Source of the DNA: Oleiphilus sp.
GTDB taxonomy: Bacteria > Pseudomonadota > Gammaproteobacteria > Pseudomonadales > Oleiphilaceae
Direction: 5' to 3'
Assembly (NCBI GenBank): GCA_006212045.1
Contig: PZPK01000024.1
Span: 1 to 64,000, forward strand
Length of the DNA: 64,000 nt
In this document: positions 6,918-15,662 of the stretch, piece by piece
How positions within the stretch are numbered: the first letter of the stretch is position 1
Layout: the number at the start of each line of letters is the position of its first letter
Program-made: the position numbers and the translations under genes
Notes under the pieces: model-generated
Databases searched by the model: none
Seen by the model: the letters and a program-made list of their open reading frames with translations, nothing else
What the model was told of the DNA's origin: nothing

Positions 6918-9900
6918 TTAGGCTTTGTTGTTCTGGCCGTCGCCGGAATCACTTCGCACATTATCAGACACTTCTGGTTGGTTACCGTTACTGCGCAATG
7001 CAGGTTCAGTTGTTTCAAGTTGCTCTGGAAGTGGATACTCGATGTCATCGAATGAATTGATAGATTCGATTGTATTATTCGGGATCGGACTACCGTCATC
7101 ATTCAGTTGGCGGCCACCGTACGTAATGGTATCACTTGTGATCGGTGTTGGATCCCATGAGGTACTAGGGTTACCTGGGCTAGTTCCACCTCCTCCAAAG
7201 ACGTTTGTCATTCCGACGGGTCCAGAATCGCCACTCAATAATGACCACACAGAGGTTGCAGCGGCTTCAACCCCATTTTCAATCGCTCCTGTAATGCCCC
7301 CGGAATCAGGATCAAAACTATCATACATTTTTTGGCGTTCCGCTTGCCCACTAGAGCGAGCATCGCCCGTTGGGTATTCTTGATCAACAATTGCGCCGGC
7401 TTCGTTATGTGGCGAGTCGCTTGCTTGTTGCATATCGACAAGCCCCTTGAGTAGGTCTGGCGCTCGTGCAATTGCATCATCCATATTCTCAATTCCGAGA
7501 CGCTCTTTCATTTCTAACGTGTTCGCCAAGATCGAGTCATTGGACTTGTTGCCCAGGATGTTCTCGATCTGTGCTTGGTCGAGACCATGTTGTGCTAATG
7601 CGTCCGAAAACGCCGTTTGAAGCTGATCTATCGATGCGGCTCTAGGATCTACATCACCTGGAGCCTGCATCATCTGTAAAGCAGAATTAGCCCCGGTGAA
7701 GGCTTCACGTACGTTGTTGAGCGTATTAAATAATGCTTCGCCGCCTCGCGCGAGGTTTGTGCCAAAACCGCCGGTTTCAGAGCGTGATCTTGCACCGTCA
7801 TACGACGGGTAGGCCATGCCCAAGATGGTGTCCATACTATCAAACCCTTGTTTCGCTGATTGCAGTGCATTGGTAGCGGCAGCCTGGTTTTCTTGGGTTG
7901 GGTTCTGCGCAGCGGCTGCCACTGCTTGTGTCGCATTGTTGATGGATTGAAAGCCATCACCAAATAGCTGCATAGCAGCTTCCGACAGCGAGTGTGCTTG
8001 GCGCCTCAACTCACCGTTGGAGGGCTTGTCTGAAATTGGAGTATAGAGACCCTGTGCCAATTCTGGGTTTGCTTGTTCAATGAGAGCACGCATGGCGTCA
8101 GCTTTGCTTGTATTATTTTGCATTTGCGAAACAAGGGTACTTTGCAGTCGCTCGGGCGAAATGCTCGAGGCTTGTCCCAGGGAAGCCGATAGGGCATTGG
8201 ATGACTGTGCTAGCGCGCTAATACCCGCACTAGTATTATAGCCATCCTGATTCTGCGTGTTTTTGGTGACAGTATCACTCTGCACCATGCCTGCATGGGC
8301 ATTTCTACCGATTTTCCCTGCAAGAGTTTCAGAATTGGACGTGCTGGTTGAGTCATGGTCGGTCCGATGATCTCCGGTGTTCTTGGATTCTCCTGTAACA
8401 TTATTATTTGTAATTCCGGCTTGCAGAGCGCTTGCAACTGCCGCCGCGATTTTACCTGGAGCTCCGCCTTTGTCCAGAAGAGAAGCCAATCGTGATGCTC
8501 CAGACCCTTCGCCCGTAGCGCCGGGATTAGTGCCCGAAGGGGCTGATAAGGACCCACCGGTGGCATCTACCGCGGAGGCAGCAGATTGTACCGCATCGGT
8601 CGCGGCATCACCGGAAGGAGGAGTAGCCCCTTCTGAGGGGTTATTGTTCGTGCGTGAAGGTTTCTTCGCGGATGAGGATCTAAAACTTGATCCGCCAAGC
8701 GCGCCACCCCAGTATGTATTCTGTGCTTCGCTTTCTGTTGCTCCAGTGCCCGCAGTTGCTGTCTCAATTGTTCCACTTGCATTCGAGTTCGCTCCGGAAT
8801 TGCTAAGATCAGCACCGACTACTACTCCATTACCGCGACTATCACCAGCTAAGCTGTTAACAGCGACAGTTCCGCTTCCACCGGTATTGACTTGTTTGGT
8901 ACCCTGCAAATTTGATTGGCCGCCGACATTCGTATTTCCCGCTTGTCCAAACGTTAGAGCATTTTGTACTTCACTGCCGGTAACAACGGCTCCTGCACCT
9001 TCTCCTTGGCCAGCGGCGTAAGACCCGATATCAAACTTTCCGTCGGGCGCCCCCATACGGGCTGAAGTGGCTTCGCCACCACTGATAGAACCCATCAGGC
9101 TGTTCGCTGTGACTTGACCCTGTTTGACTAGATAGAACGAAATAAATGGAACAGCCACCATCAGGGCATTACCCACACTAAGCCAGCGAGATAGTCCGTA
9201 ATAGGCATCCAGCATTTGGCCAATACTCAATGCTTCATAAGCTGAATCTGCTAGGTAAGCGCCTTTAATGGTGAGCGCGGTACCGATGAAACTGTCCAGA
9301 ATTGCCTCCAAAGGTGCCCAAAGCGCGACCCAAGCAATGATAAAGATAAAACTTGTAAATGCAGCTCCACCAGAGCCGACAAAAAGAAACAATGTGAGGA
9401 ATGGAAAAATCGAATAGGCCAGAACTTCTATTATCGTCGCGTATTTCCACACTAGCTCACCAAAGAGAACGGCCCCTGTCGCCGTGGTAACATTTCGCAT
9501 CTCTTCAGCGTCGACGACCATCTTTGCATTCGCAGCCGCGGTAGGATAGAGGTACTCATTATTCGACATTTCTTGTAAATAACGATAGCCGACGATCAGA
9601 TTGACGAAGTTAGCTGCATCGCCTCCGGTGCGGAGAAGCGGCTCAAGGAGGTTATTATAGATCGCTCCAATACCCGTATTAGCGGCAGCTCCTGAGATCT
9701 CGAGAACTTGGCGGGCAGCGGTTTCGAGAATACGCGCCTGTACCGCATCATCGTTTAGCCAGTTATTGTCCAGCGCGTCCCACACCTGCCCGCAATTGAG
9801 ATTATTATCAATGGTACCGTCTGTGTGAATGTAGTTGAGAAAATGGCGATCTTCGACTGTCGGAGCAAGTGCGGCTTGCATCTCTCTTTTTAGCAAATCC

Positions 9901-10466
9901 GGCAGTTTCTTGGCGCGTATAGCGGGATCATCAAGGTCCTTAGCCATGCATTGGATTAGGTAGTTCTTAAGATTTTGTCCAGCATAGTTTGCTTCACTTG
10001 ATTTAAAGAGAGCGTTGAAATCATCCTGCATGACGACTTCCCGTATCGAAGACAACGCTCGCAATGCTTCTGTAACGTTGTACTCCATACCAGGGTTTAA
10101 GACTTTTTTGAAGGCATAGGCAAGCGTGCCGGATACCTGCGAAATGATTGATGCAGGGTAGGCGATACCCGCCGGAACAGTGGCTATTCCAACTAGTGCA
10201 CCATTGGACTTATCGCGTACATGGACCTCTACTTGAGGAACGACAAGGGAAAAATATATTAGCATCCCGACAAACAGGTTCTGCAACTCCAACCGTTGGC
10301 TAAATATCGCTTGGTAAACGATGACGATCAAGCCGATCATCGCACCAAGGCTTGCAGCATTCTGAATCAACCCGAGCATTCCATCCTCTGCAAAAAACAG
10401 CTGAATGTTACGAAGCATTGCAAAGGTGATATCGGGATCACCAAACGGGGTGTAGTCTACGGCCAT
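6918..10466 (-). CDS. traG: TraG mating-pair stabilisation protein
   Basis: Large inner-membrane protein of F-type transfer systems (1182 aa). Roughly the first 470 residues match the TraG N-terminal domain, with several membrane segments (GLIQNAASLGAMIGLIVIVY; TIIEVLAYSIFPFLTLFLFV). The remaining 700 residues are a long Ser/Asn/Ala/Gly-rich periplasmic region predicted to be flexible. In F, TraG acts in pilus assembly through its N-terminus and in mating-pair stabilisation through its C-terminus. It is the last gene of the minus-strand operon flhC-like-traF-traH-traG, 1 bp after traH. Confidence 0.9.
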   Translation of the reverse strand: MAVDYTPFGDPDITFAMLRNIQLFFAEDGMLGLIQNAASLGAMIGLIVIVYQAIFSQRLELQNLFVGMLIYFSLVVPQVEVHVRDKSNGALVGIATVPAGIAYPASIISQVSGTLAYAFKKVLNPGMEYNVTEALRALSSIREVVMQDDFNALFKSSEANYAGQNLKNYLIQCMAKDLDDPAIRAKKLPDLLKREMQAALAPTVEDRHFLNYIHTDGTIDNNLNCGQVWDALDNNWLNDDAVQARILETAARQVLEISGAAANTGIGAIYNNLLEPLLRTGGDAANFVNLIVGYRYLQEMSNNEYLYPTAAANAKMVVDAEEMRNVTTATGAVLFGELVWKYATIIEVLAYSIFPFLTLFLFVGSGGAAFTSFIFIIAWVALWAPLEAILDSFIGTALTIKGAYLADSAYEALSIGQMLDAYYGLSRWLSVGNALMVAVPFISFYLVKQGQVTANSLMGSISGGEATSARMGAPDGKFDIGSYAAGQGEGAGAVVTGSEVQNALTFGQAGNTNVGGQSNLQGTKQVNTGGSGTVAVNSLAGDSRGNGVVVGADLSNSGANSNASGTIETATAGTGATESEAQNTYWGGALGGSSFRSSSAKKPSRTNNNPSEGATPPSGDAATDAVQSAASAVDATGGSLSAPSGTNPGATGEGSGASRLASLLDKGGAPGKIAAAVASALQAGITNNNVTGESKNTGDHRTDHDSTSTSNSETLAGKIGRNAHAGMVQSDTVTKNTQNQDGYNTSAGISALAQSSNALSASLGQASSISPERLQSTLVSQMQNNTSKADAMRALIEQANPELAQGLYTPISDKPSNGELRRQAHSLSEAAMQLFGDGFQSINNATQAVAAAAQNPTQENQAAATNALQSAKQGFDSMDTILGMAYPSYDGARSRSETGGFGTNLARGGEALFNTLNNVREAFTGANSALQMMQAPGDVDPRAASIDQLQTAFSDALAQHGLDQAQIENILGNKSNDSILANTLEMKERLGIENMDDAIARAPDLLKGLVDMQQASDSPHNEAGAIVDQEYPTGDARSSGQAERQKMYDSFDPDSGGITGAIENGVEAAATSVWSLLSGDSGPVGMTNVFGGGGTSPGNPSTSWDPTPITSDTITYGGRQLNDDGSPIPNNTIESINSFDDIEYPLPEQLETTEPALRSNGNQPEVSDNVRSDSGDGQNNKA

Positions 10467-10467
10467 C

Positions 10468-12090
10468 TTACATCATCCCCTGTTTCTCACGATATTTCTT
10501 AAAGTCGTTATAAATCCGCTCGTGGTTTGTATACTCTTGCAGGAGATCACGATTCTCTAAGATGACAGCGCTATACGCCCGTTCGAGCCGGTCTCTAGCA
10601 TTCTCGAAAATCTTATTGAAATAAGGTATTTGTTCATTCGAACTGAAGAACCCGGTTCTCGATACAGTGATCATGTCCCAGGTATTTCGAAGAAGCCGCG
10701 CTGTTACAAGGCGCGGAATGGCTTTGCGGACTTTATCGTAATGCAGGTTGACAAACACGTCTATGAACTGAGCTGGTGCATCATGAGCTAGCCCTACGAT
10801 TCCGAACGGGTCCATATTGCCGACCTGATAATGCTGCGGAGTCATCTCAATCGAAGTGTCCAAACCCGTTTGGTTCCACAAATACTCTCTGTATAATTCG
10901 CTGATGCGATTACTTGCAGCATAAATTGGATTAGGAATTGTTTGTTTCGCAAAAAACGCACCGTCATCTGTATCAGGTCGGTGACCGATACAGGTATTCT
11001 GATGGATCTCGAGCACCCGCGCATGCATTGCCGAGCCGTCACCACTTCGGTTTGTCAATGGTTGGCACACCCAAATATCAATGGTTTCGATATCAGGATT
11101 CAAAAGCGTGGCGAACTCCAGCGTATGAGCAATCGGGTCATTATCCACACCACTGATGTACCCATTATCCACTGTATTGGCTGGCACCCTAAGGTGCGTA
11201 CCCATCGCCGTCATGAACATGCGTTTAGCAACATCTACATTCGTTGATGTTGAAGAAGACCACGCATCCATGTTGGACAGCGACAGCACATCCCATGTGA
11301 CATTCCAGATGACTCTAGGTGACGAATTCGGATTGTTTCTCAGAATGTTACCGATGGGTGGTGGTTCATCACCGCTCGATAGAATTGCATCTCCAGGATC
11401 AGCCGCCTCAGGTGGATCCGTGTCCCACACGTCAAAGTTGGTCGCGTCTTTAGCCCAGTTGATCGCTCCCTCGCTCCAACCTGACCAATCGGCGCCTTCA
11501 GCGTCAATACCTCGCGTTCTGGCTCCACCCGTAACGACGCCCAAGCCCATCGAACCGATCAACTCGTTCGCCTCTTGGTCGTTTTCGCTCACCGCGGTAG
11601 CCGTCTTTTCAACCGATGCATGGACAAGTTCCTTGGCCCAAAAGCAGGAGTCTTTTGCTTTGGCGGCAAACTCGTTTGCTTTGTCTGCGAGCTTCTGCAT
11701 TACAGCCATACAGTCACCGCAAATTGCATTCATTGCTAACGAGAAAGCGTACGTGCTCGCTTGGGAAACCACTGAACGAAGTAATTGTTTGATGTCGTCT
11801 AGTGAGATAAAGCTGAAGGCTCCGAAGTTCATATCCACAGAGTTGCAGTTGGGCGCACTAATCCGAGGTGCCTTAATACTGATCAGGTCTGGCGTAAATG
11901 TTGGTGTGCGTATACGCAAAGACCCACCGCCGACAAAACCCATTCTACCGGCCTCGGCTTTCCGGATCGCTGATGGCTGATTGTCGATCATGATTTCGTC
12001 AAATGCGTCATCGACAAGCTGTTGGAGATCCAGCCCGGCTTGGGCAAAGGTAGAAAAAAACATGCATAATAGTAGGATTGATCTATTCAT
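10468..12090 (-). CDS. traH: TraH pilus assembly protein
   Basis: 540-aa periplasmic protein with an N-terminal signal peptide (MNRSILLLCMFFSTFAQA) followed by the conserved TraH start (GLDLQQLVDDAFDE...GFVGGGSLRIRTP). Cys-rich segments (AICGDCMAV) suggest disulfides. TraH is required for F-pilus extension together with TraF and TraW/TrbC-type proteins. The start overlaps the end of traF by 8 bp, and traG follows directly. Confidence 0.92.
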   Translation of the reverse strand: MNRSILLLCMFFSTFAQAGLDLQQLVDDAFDEIMIDNQPSAIRKAEAGRMGFVGGGSLRIRTPTFTPDLISIKAPRISAPNCNSVDMNFGAFSFISLDDIKQLLRSVVSQASTYAFSLAMNAICGDCMAVMQKLADKANEFAAKAKDSCFWAKELVHASVEKTATAVSENDQEANELIGSMGLGVVTGGARTRGIDAEGADWSGWSEGAINWAKDATNFDVWDTDPPEAADPGDAILSSGDEPPPIGNILRNNPNSSPRVIWNVTWDVLSLSNMDAWSSSTSTNVDVAKRMFMTAMGTHLRVPANTVDNGYISGVDNDPIAHTLEFATLLNPDIETIDIWVCQPLTNRSGDGSAMHARVLEIHQNTCIGHRPDTDDGAFFAKQTIPNPIYAASNRISELYREYLWNQTGLDTSIEMTPQHYQVGNMDPFGIVGLAHDAPAQFIDVFVNLHYDKVRKAIPRLVTARLLRNTWDMITVSRTGFFSSNEQIPYFNKIFENARDRLERAYSAVILENRDLLQEYTNHERIYNDFKKYREKQGMM

Positions 12091-13054
12091 AGCCGTCGTT
12101 CACCAATAGTCGATCGCGAATGGATTCGCCTTCCGCGAGTGGTTTATCTTCTTTATCGGGGTCTACTGAAAGGTAGGTGTAATGCTCAAGTGAGCGCGTT
12201 TTTAGGTAGTCCTGCTCTGAAATCCAGCCATTCTCGACTGCGACTAAGAGGGCTTGTTTGATAAAGACTTTTCTGTGGACAATGCTGTAGGCAATGGGAA
12301 GCCATTGTTCGCCTTCAGGATCATAGAAAAGCGTTGCGGGGTAAGTGAATATTCCCAAAGCATCAAGCTGCCCAGTATCAGGTTTAAAGTTTGCAAAAAG
12401 TCCACTTGATAGTGGCTTACCGTCTTTGGATATGGGCAGTATCGTGAGGTCATGCCGATCTTGAAGAGTCCGAAGCTCTTTCGCCATTTCATCGCACATA
12501 GGACAATTGGATTTAAAGACAAATACGATGGGCTTTTCCTTGATCACTTTTGAGAACAAGTCGAGGCGCTCACGATGCACACGTTGTCCCGATATTCTAT
12601 TTGCACCAAGTGATGATGGTTTTCGGTTGGATTCATCCAGAAGAGGATTGGTTTTCATGATCCGTTCAACGCGAATTGAAAATCGCTCTGATTTGTCCAT
12701 CGCCAACTTGTGTGCAAACGCCCAGTCTTTAATATTCTGATCTGTAGGGTGATCGATGGCTTTCTCGAGAAGTTTTGGCATATTTTCCCTAAGCCAAACC
12801 ACCGATCCAAAGTTTTCTGATTCGCTCGCACCCGCCGATAGTGTTTGTGATACTACGGCCGGCGCTTCTTTGGATTCTTCTTCTTTGGGTGGAGTAGGGG
12901 AGGGGGGAGGTTCCTTGGCTTGCTCTTCCTCAACTGGAGTGCTATCGCAATAGAGGTGCCAAGAATCACAGCTACTATTGCGATAATAATCCTCGGCCAT
13001 CGCGTTGGCCGCGATCGACACAATACTGAGCAATGCGAAAGCATAATGCCTCAC
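12083..13054 (-). CDS. traF: TraF thioredoxin-fold pilus assembly protein
   Basis: 323 aa with a signal peptide (RHYAFALLSIVSIAANAMA) and a Pro/Glu-rich linker. The C-terminal thioredoxin-like domain has a CPMC redox motif in VFKSNCPMCDEMAKEL, about residue 185. F TraF usually lacks the Cys pair, so this copy keeps or has regained oxidoreductase potential; the DsbC-like protein at 23496 lacks it. Start is GTG 13054, overlapping the stop of the FlhC-like gene (GTGA). Confidence 0.88.
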   Translation of the reverse strand: MRHYAFALLSIVSIAANAMAEDYYRNSSCDSWHLYCDSTPVEEEQAKEPPPSPTPPKEEESKEAPAVVSQTLSAGASESENFGSVVWLRENMPKLLEKAIDHPTDQNIKDWAFAHKLAMDKSERFSIRVERIMKTNPLLDESNRKPSSLGANRISGQRVHRERLDLFSKVIKEKPIVFVFKSNCPMCDEMAKELRTLQDRHDLTILPISKDGKPLSSGLFANFKPDTGQLDALGIFTYPATLFYDPEGEQWLPIAYSIVHRKVFIKQALLVAVENGWISEQDYLKTRSLEHYTYLSVDPDKEDKPLAEGESIRDRLLVNDGYE

Positions 13055-13584
13055 AATATATCTCCAAGGTCTAGCTTTGATCTCAATACACTGGCATGCA
13101 TTGGCTTAGCACTTTCACGCTGTTCGGCGTCGTCGGAACTCAGTGCAGAGGGCGGCTTGTTGCAAATCGTGCCATCGTATACATACTTAACCCCTGTTTC
13201 AGGGCAGGTCTTCACCTCCAGTTCGCCGGCCTGAATAGCAAGGCTTAACGAAAAGCATTTGTTGATACTCAGTGGCGCGTGCGAATGCACCTTGTAATGC
13301 CGGTAGTCGTCTATGAGACGTTTTGGGAAGGTTTTGTAGTCATTGCTGCTGATTGCACATTGCACCCAGAGTGCGGCTTGCACATTATTGCTCTCGATAT
13401 TTAGAAATCCGCGATTAGGTTTACGTCCACGGGGTTGACCCGCGGGAATTCTTCGCATGGCGACTACTTGGACGAGCAGCGCCCGCGCAGTGCGTATATC
13501 GCAGTCGAACAGTTGGCTTAACATCGAGGCGTTCATACCGAGCGTAATGAGCTCGTATGCGACTATCTCATCAGACAATTGCAT
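13051..13584 (-). CDS. FlhC-like transcription activator (SetC/AcaC-type)
   Basis: 177 aa, the usual length of FlhC. The N-terminal helical region (AYELITLGMNASMLSQLFDC) and the central LIDDYRHYKVH stretch match the FlhC pattern. A Cys pair region (KTCPETGVKYVYDGTICNKP) stands where FlhC binds zinc, but only two of the four Cys are kept. In SXT and IncC elements the FlhC/FlhD homologues SetCD/AcaCD switch on the transfer genes; the same role is inferred here. It heads traF-traH-traG and is divergent from the FlhD-like gene, both preceded by the ACTATGC box. An AAGAG ribosome site lies before ATG 13584. Confidence 0.75.
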   Translation of the reverse strand: MQLSDEIVAYELITLGMNASMLSQLFDCDIRTARALLVQVVAMRRIPAGQPRGRKPNRGFLNIESNNVQAALWVQCAISSNDYKTFPKRLIDDYRHYKVHSHAPLSINKCFSLSLAIQAGELEVKTCPETGVKYVYDGTICNKPPSALSSDDAEQRESAKPMHASVLRSKLDLGDIL

Positions 13585-13603
13585 TTTTGGATACTCTTAA
13601 AAA

Positions 13604-13618
13604 TATATTTGCATAGTA
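13604..13618 (-). promoter_or_regulatory. Transfer box (TACTATGCAAATATA), flhC-traFHG promoter
   Basis: Exact box on the minus strand, 20 bp before the FlhC-like start codon. TACTAT is a plausible -10 element, and the conserved GCAAATATA continues past it. The activator or sigma factor that reads it is not known. Confidence 0.65.
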
Positions 13619-13659
13619 TGCTCCCTTGAGATATAAAATCAAGCAAGCCAACCACCAAT

Positions 13660-13674
13660 TACTATGCTTTTATA
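13660..13674 (+). promoter_or_regulatory. Transfer box (TACTATGCTTTTATA), flhD-like promoter
   Basis: Plus-strand copy of the same box, back-to-back with the one at 13604-13618 and 27 bp before ATG 13701. Together they form a divergent promoter between the two regulator genes. Confidence 0.55.
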
Positions 13675-13700
13675 TGTACGAAAACAAAAGAATTGTTGAG

Positions 13701-13988
13701 ATGAACCGCCAGATGCTGCGAACGCTGCGGGATCTGGCTATAAGAAAGAATAATGAGGATCTCGTCCAGACGCTGTTCAATGCCCCAAAGGTGCTTGTGG
13801 ACTGGGTCTTAGAACTGACGGAGGAAGAGCTTGAAGAATATGTCGAGTACTTCCAGGTTCCGGTGTATCAATGCAGCTTACAAAAGGACAAGGCATGGGA
13901 GCAAATAGTCTCCGAGCTGCGCAAACCCAAAAAACAAATTCGACGCGACAAAGTCAGTCTTTTGCTAGCGAATACAACGAGAGGTTAA
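13701..13988 (+). CDS. FlhD-like transcription activator (SetD/AcaD-type)
   Basis: 95 aa from ATG 13701. Other starts (ATG 13674, TTG 13626) lie within or before the promoter box. It matches FlhD in shape: a helical N-terminus, then FNAPKVLVDWVLELTEEELEEYVEYFQVPVYQC, which resembles the FlhD segment with a LT..Q..KLA pattern and the redox Cys near CHFRF. FlhD works as a complex with FlhC, so this should be the partner of 13051-13584. Splitting the pair into divergent genes differs from flhDC, setDC and acaDC. The assignment rests on pattern and context. Confidence 0.6.
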   Translation: MNRQMLRTLRDLAIRKNNEDLVQTLFNAPKVLVDWVLELTEEELEEYVEYFQVPVYQCSLQKDKAWEQIVSELRKPKKQIRRDKVSLLLANTTRG

Positions 13989-13990
13989 GA

Positions 13991-14953
13991 GTGAGCGATA
14001 ACATTACAGAACGGGATCTGCACAACAAATATCATCAAATCGTAAAGGCATTTCAGGATGGTCAACGAAAAGAGCGATTGATGGGCTACATCTTCAAGTT
14101 CTTAATCTTGGCCTATCTGTTTGTGACTACCTACACCTACATGTTCATGTTTGGTTTTGGGTCAGATAACGCTGCCAAAGAGAAACACATCGCAATCATC
14201 AACATTGAAGGTGGGATCGGCTCGGGTCAGCAGGTTGATGCTTCAGTAATCGTTCCCTCTATCAAAAAAGCATTCGAGAACGAGAACAGTGTAGCGATCG
14301 TTCTTCAGTCCAATTCACCAGGTGGCTCACCGGCGCATTCGGACAAAATCCATACGGAACTGCAGTATTACAAATCCAAGTATCCGGAGAAGAAGCTGTA
14401 TGCAACTGTAGGAGATGTCTGCGCAAGCGGGTGCTACTACATCGCTACAGCGGCTGATGAAATTCTCGTAAACAAGACATCAATGCTCGGCTCAATTGGC
14501 GTGAAGGCACAGCATTTCGGATATACGGAGATCATGAATAAGCTGGGTGTCGAGCGACGCAGCATATCCGTTGGTGATCACAAGACCTTCATGGACCCCT
14601 TTTCAGACCGCGATCTTGAGGCTGAGCATGCTTTCCGTGATAGCGTGTTAGTTAAAACACATGAGCGGTTTAAGGAAGTCGTTCGGACAACGCGTGGCGA
14701 AAAGTTGGATAAAGCTGAGGGTGTCGACTTATTCAATGGCTTGGTTTGGTCTGGTGAAGATGCGGTTGAACTGGGCCTGGCAGACGGGCTTGGCAATGTG
14801 TTTGAGTTGTCTAGAACAATCGACGGAATCGAAGAGGGCGCCATGCACAACTACACCACTGTGCCTTTCAGCTTCAAGCGCATGATTATGGGTGCAGCTG
14901 TCGAAGTCATTCAAAGTCTTAGCGAAGGCCCGGGAGTGGGGTATGAACTATAG
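13991..14953 (+). CDS. Membrane S49 (SppA/SohB-type) peptidase
   Basis: 320 aa from GTG 13991, just after the flhD-like stop; reading upstream would overlap that gene. One membrane helix (YIFKFLILAYLFVTTYTYMFMF) precedes an S49 domain. SNSPGGSP forms the oxyanion region, CASGCYYIATAADEI carries the probable catalytic Ser, and GDHKTFMDPFSD carries the probable Lys of the Ser-Lys dyad. It is probably a signal-peptide or membrane-protein protease acting on exported transfer proteins. It is in one operon with the OmpA-like lipoprotein (11-bp overlap), traI and traD. Confidence 0.85.
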   Translation: MSDNITERDLHNKYHQIVKAFQDGQRKERLMGYIFKFLILAYLFVTTYTYMFMFGFGSDNAAKEKHIAIINIEGGIGSGQQVDASVIVPSIKKAFENENSVAIVLQSNSPGGSPAHSDKIHTELQYYKSKYPEKKLYATVGDVCASGCYYIATAADEILVNKTSMLGSIGVKAQHFGYTEIMNKLGVERRSISVGDHKTFMDPFSDRDLEAEHAFRDSVLVKTHERFKEVVRTTRGEKLDKAEGVDLFNGLVWSGEDAVELGLADGLGNVFELSRTIDGIEEGAMHNYTTVPFSFKRMIMGAAVEVIQSLSEGPGVGYEL

Positions 14954-15662
14954 AGGATGTCTGATTGGGGTTCTTGCGCTGTGTGTTGGCTGCGCAAGTG
15001 ACCCGGTGATTGATAACGGCCAGGATGTGTCCCGGGATTACGGGACAACCCGGGTCCAGCATCATGAGGTGGACTTATCAGAGGTCCGAGTGAACACAGT
15101 GTTGATACCGGGTGTAGGCATTAAATCCAAGCGCGGGCTAGCAGCGTTGGCGGTGGGTAAACCTCAAGGTGCGGTGACGGAAGAGGTTAGTTTATCGGCA
15201 GCTGATGATAGGAAGCACAAAGGCTTATCCTTAGAGCAAGCTGTAGTGGATTCTCGAGTCACTACGGCAGGCGAGGCGCAAGAAACCCCAAAAGCACCTG
15301 CTGATGAACCAGTGGATATATCGACTAGCGCGATTATTGTCTCTGGGGCTCAAGCCTGCACCAGCGAATCGCAACCATGTGAGCGCAACTATGTCGAGTT
15401 TGAGCTCGACTCTGACGTGATCAATGATTCTATGTTTTTGGCAGACGATCTATCGCGGTTTAAAGGAAAGCGTATCGAGCTCATAGGTATGGCAGATGAG
15501 TTGGGCGACACCCAATACAACAAGGATCTCGCCGTTCGCCGTGCTTTGGCAGTCAAAAAAATGATGAATGATTCTGGCATAACCGATGTCGTGGTAACGC
15601 AGGGTCTAGTCTCTCACCATCAGGGGAGCACCTTTCGCAAGGTCATCATTGTGGGGGGCTAA
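14943..15662 (+). CDS. OmpA-like outer-membrane lipoprotein
   Basis: 239 aa from ATG 14943, overlapping the previous stop. A lipobox (ALCVGC) gives a lipid-anchored N-terminus. A low-complexity linker follows, and the C-terminal about 90 residues resemble an OmpA-type peptidoglycan-binding domain (ELIGMADELGDTQYNKDLAVRRALAVKKMM). It probably anchors the envelope part of the transfer channel or cell-cell contact. Its stop and the traI start share the sequence TAATG. Confidence 0.72.
   Translation: MNYRGCLIGVLALCVGCASDPVIDNGQDVSRDYGTTRVQHHEVDLSEVRVNTVLIPGVGIKSKRGLAALAVGKPQGAVTEEVSLSAADDRKHKGLSLEQAVVDSRVTTAGEAQETPKAPADEPVDISTSAIIVSGAQACTSESQPCERNYVEFELDSDVINDSMFLADDLSRFKGKRIELIGMADELGDTQYNKDLAVRRALAVKKMMNDSGITDVVVTQGLVSHHQGSTFRKVIIVGG

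Noticed and set aside
8377-9021. 214-codon plus-strand open frame opposite traG
   Set aside because: Antisense shadow of the Ser/Ala/Gly-rich traG C-terminus; no ribosome site or homology.
11156-11980. 274-codon plus-strand open frame opposite traH
   Set aside because: Antisense shadow of traH with low-complexity composition; traH is clearly the real gene.
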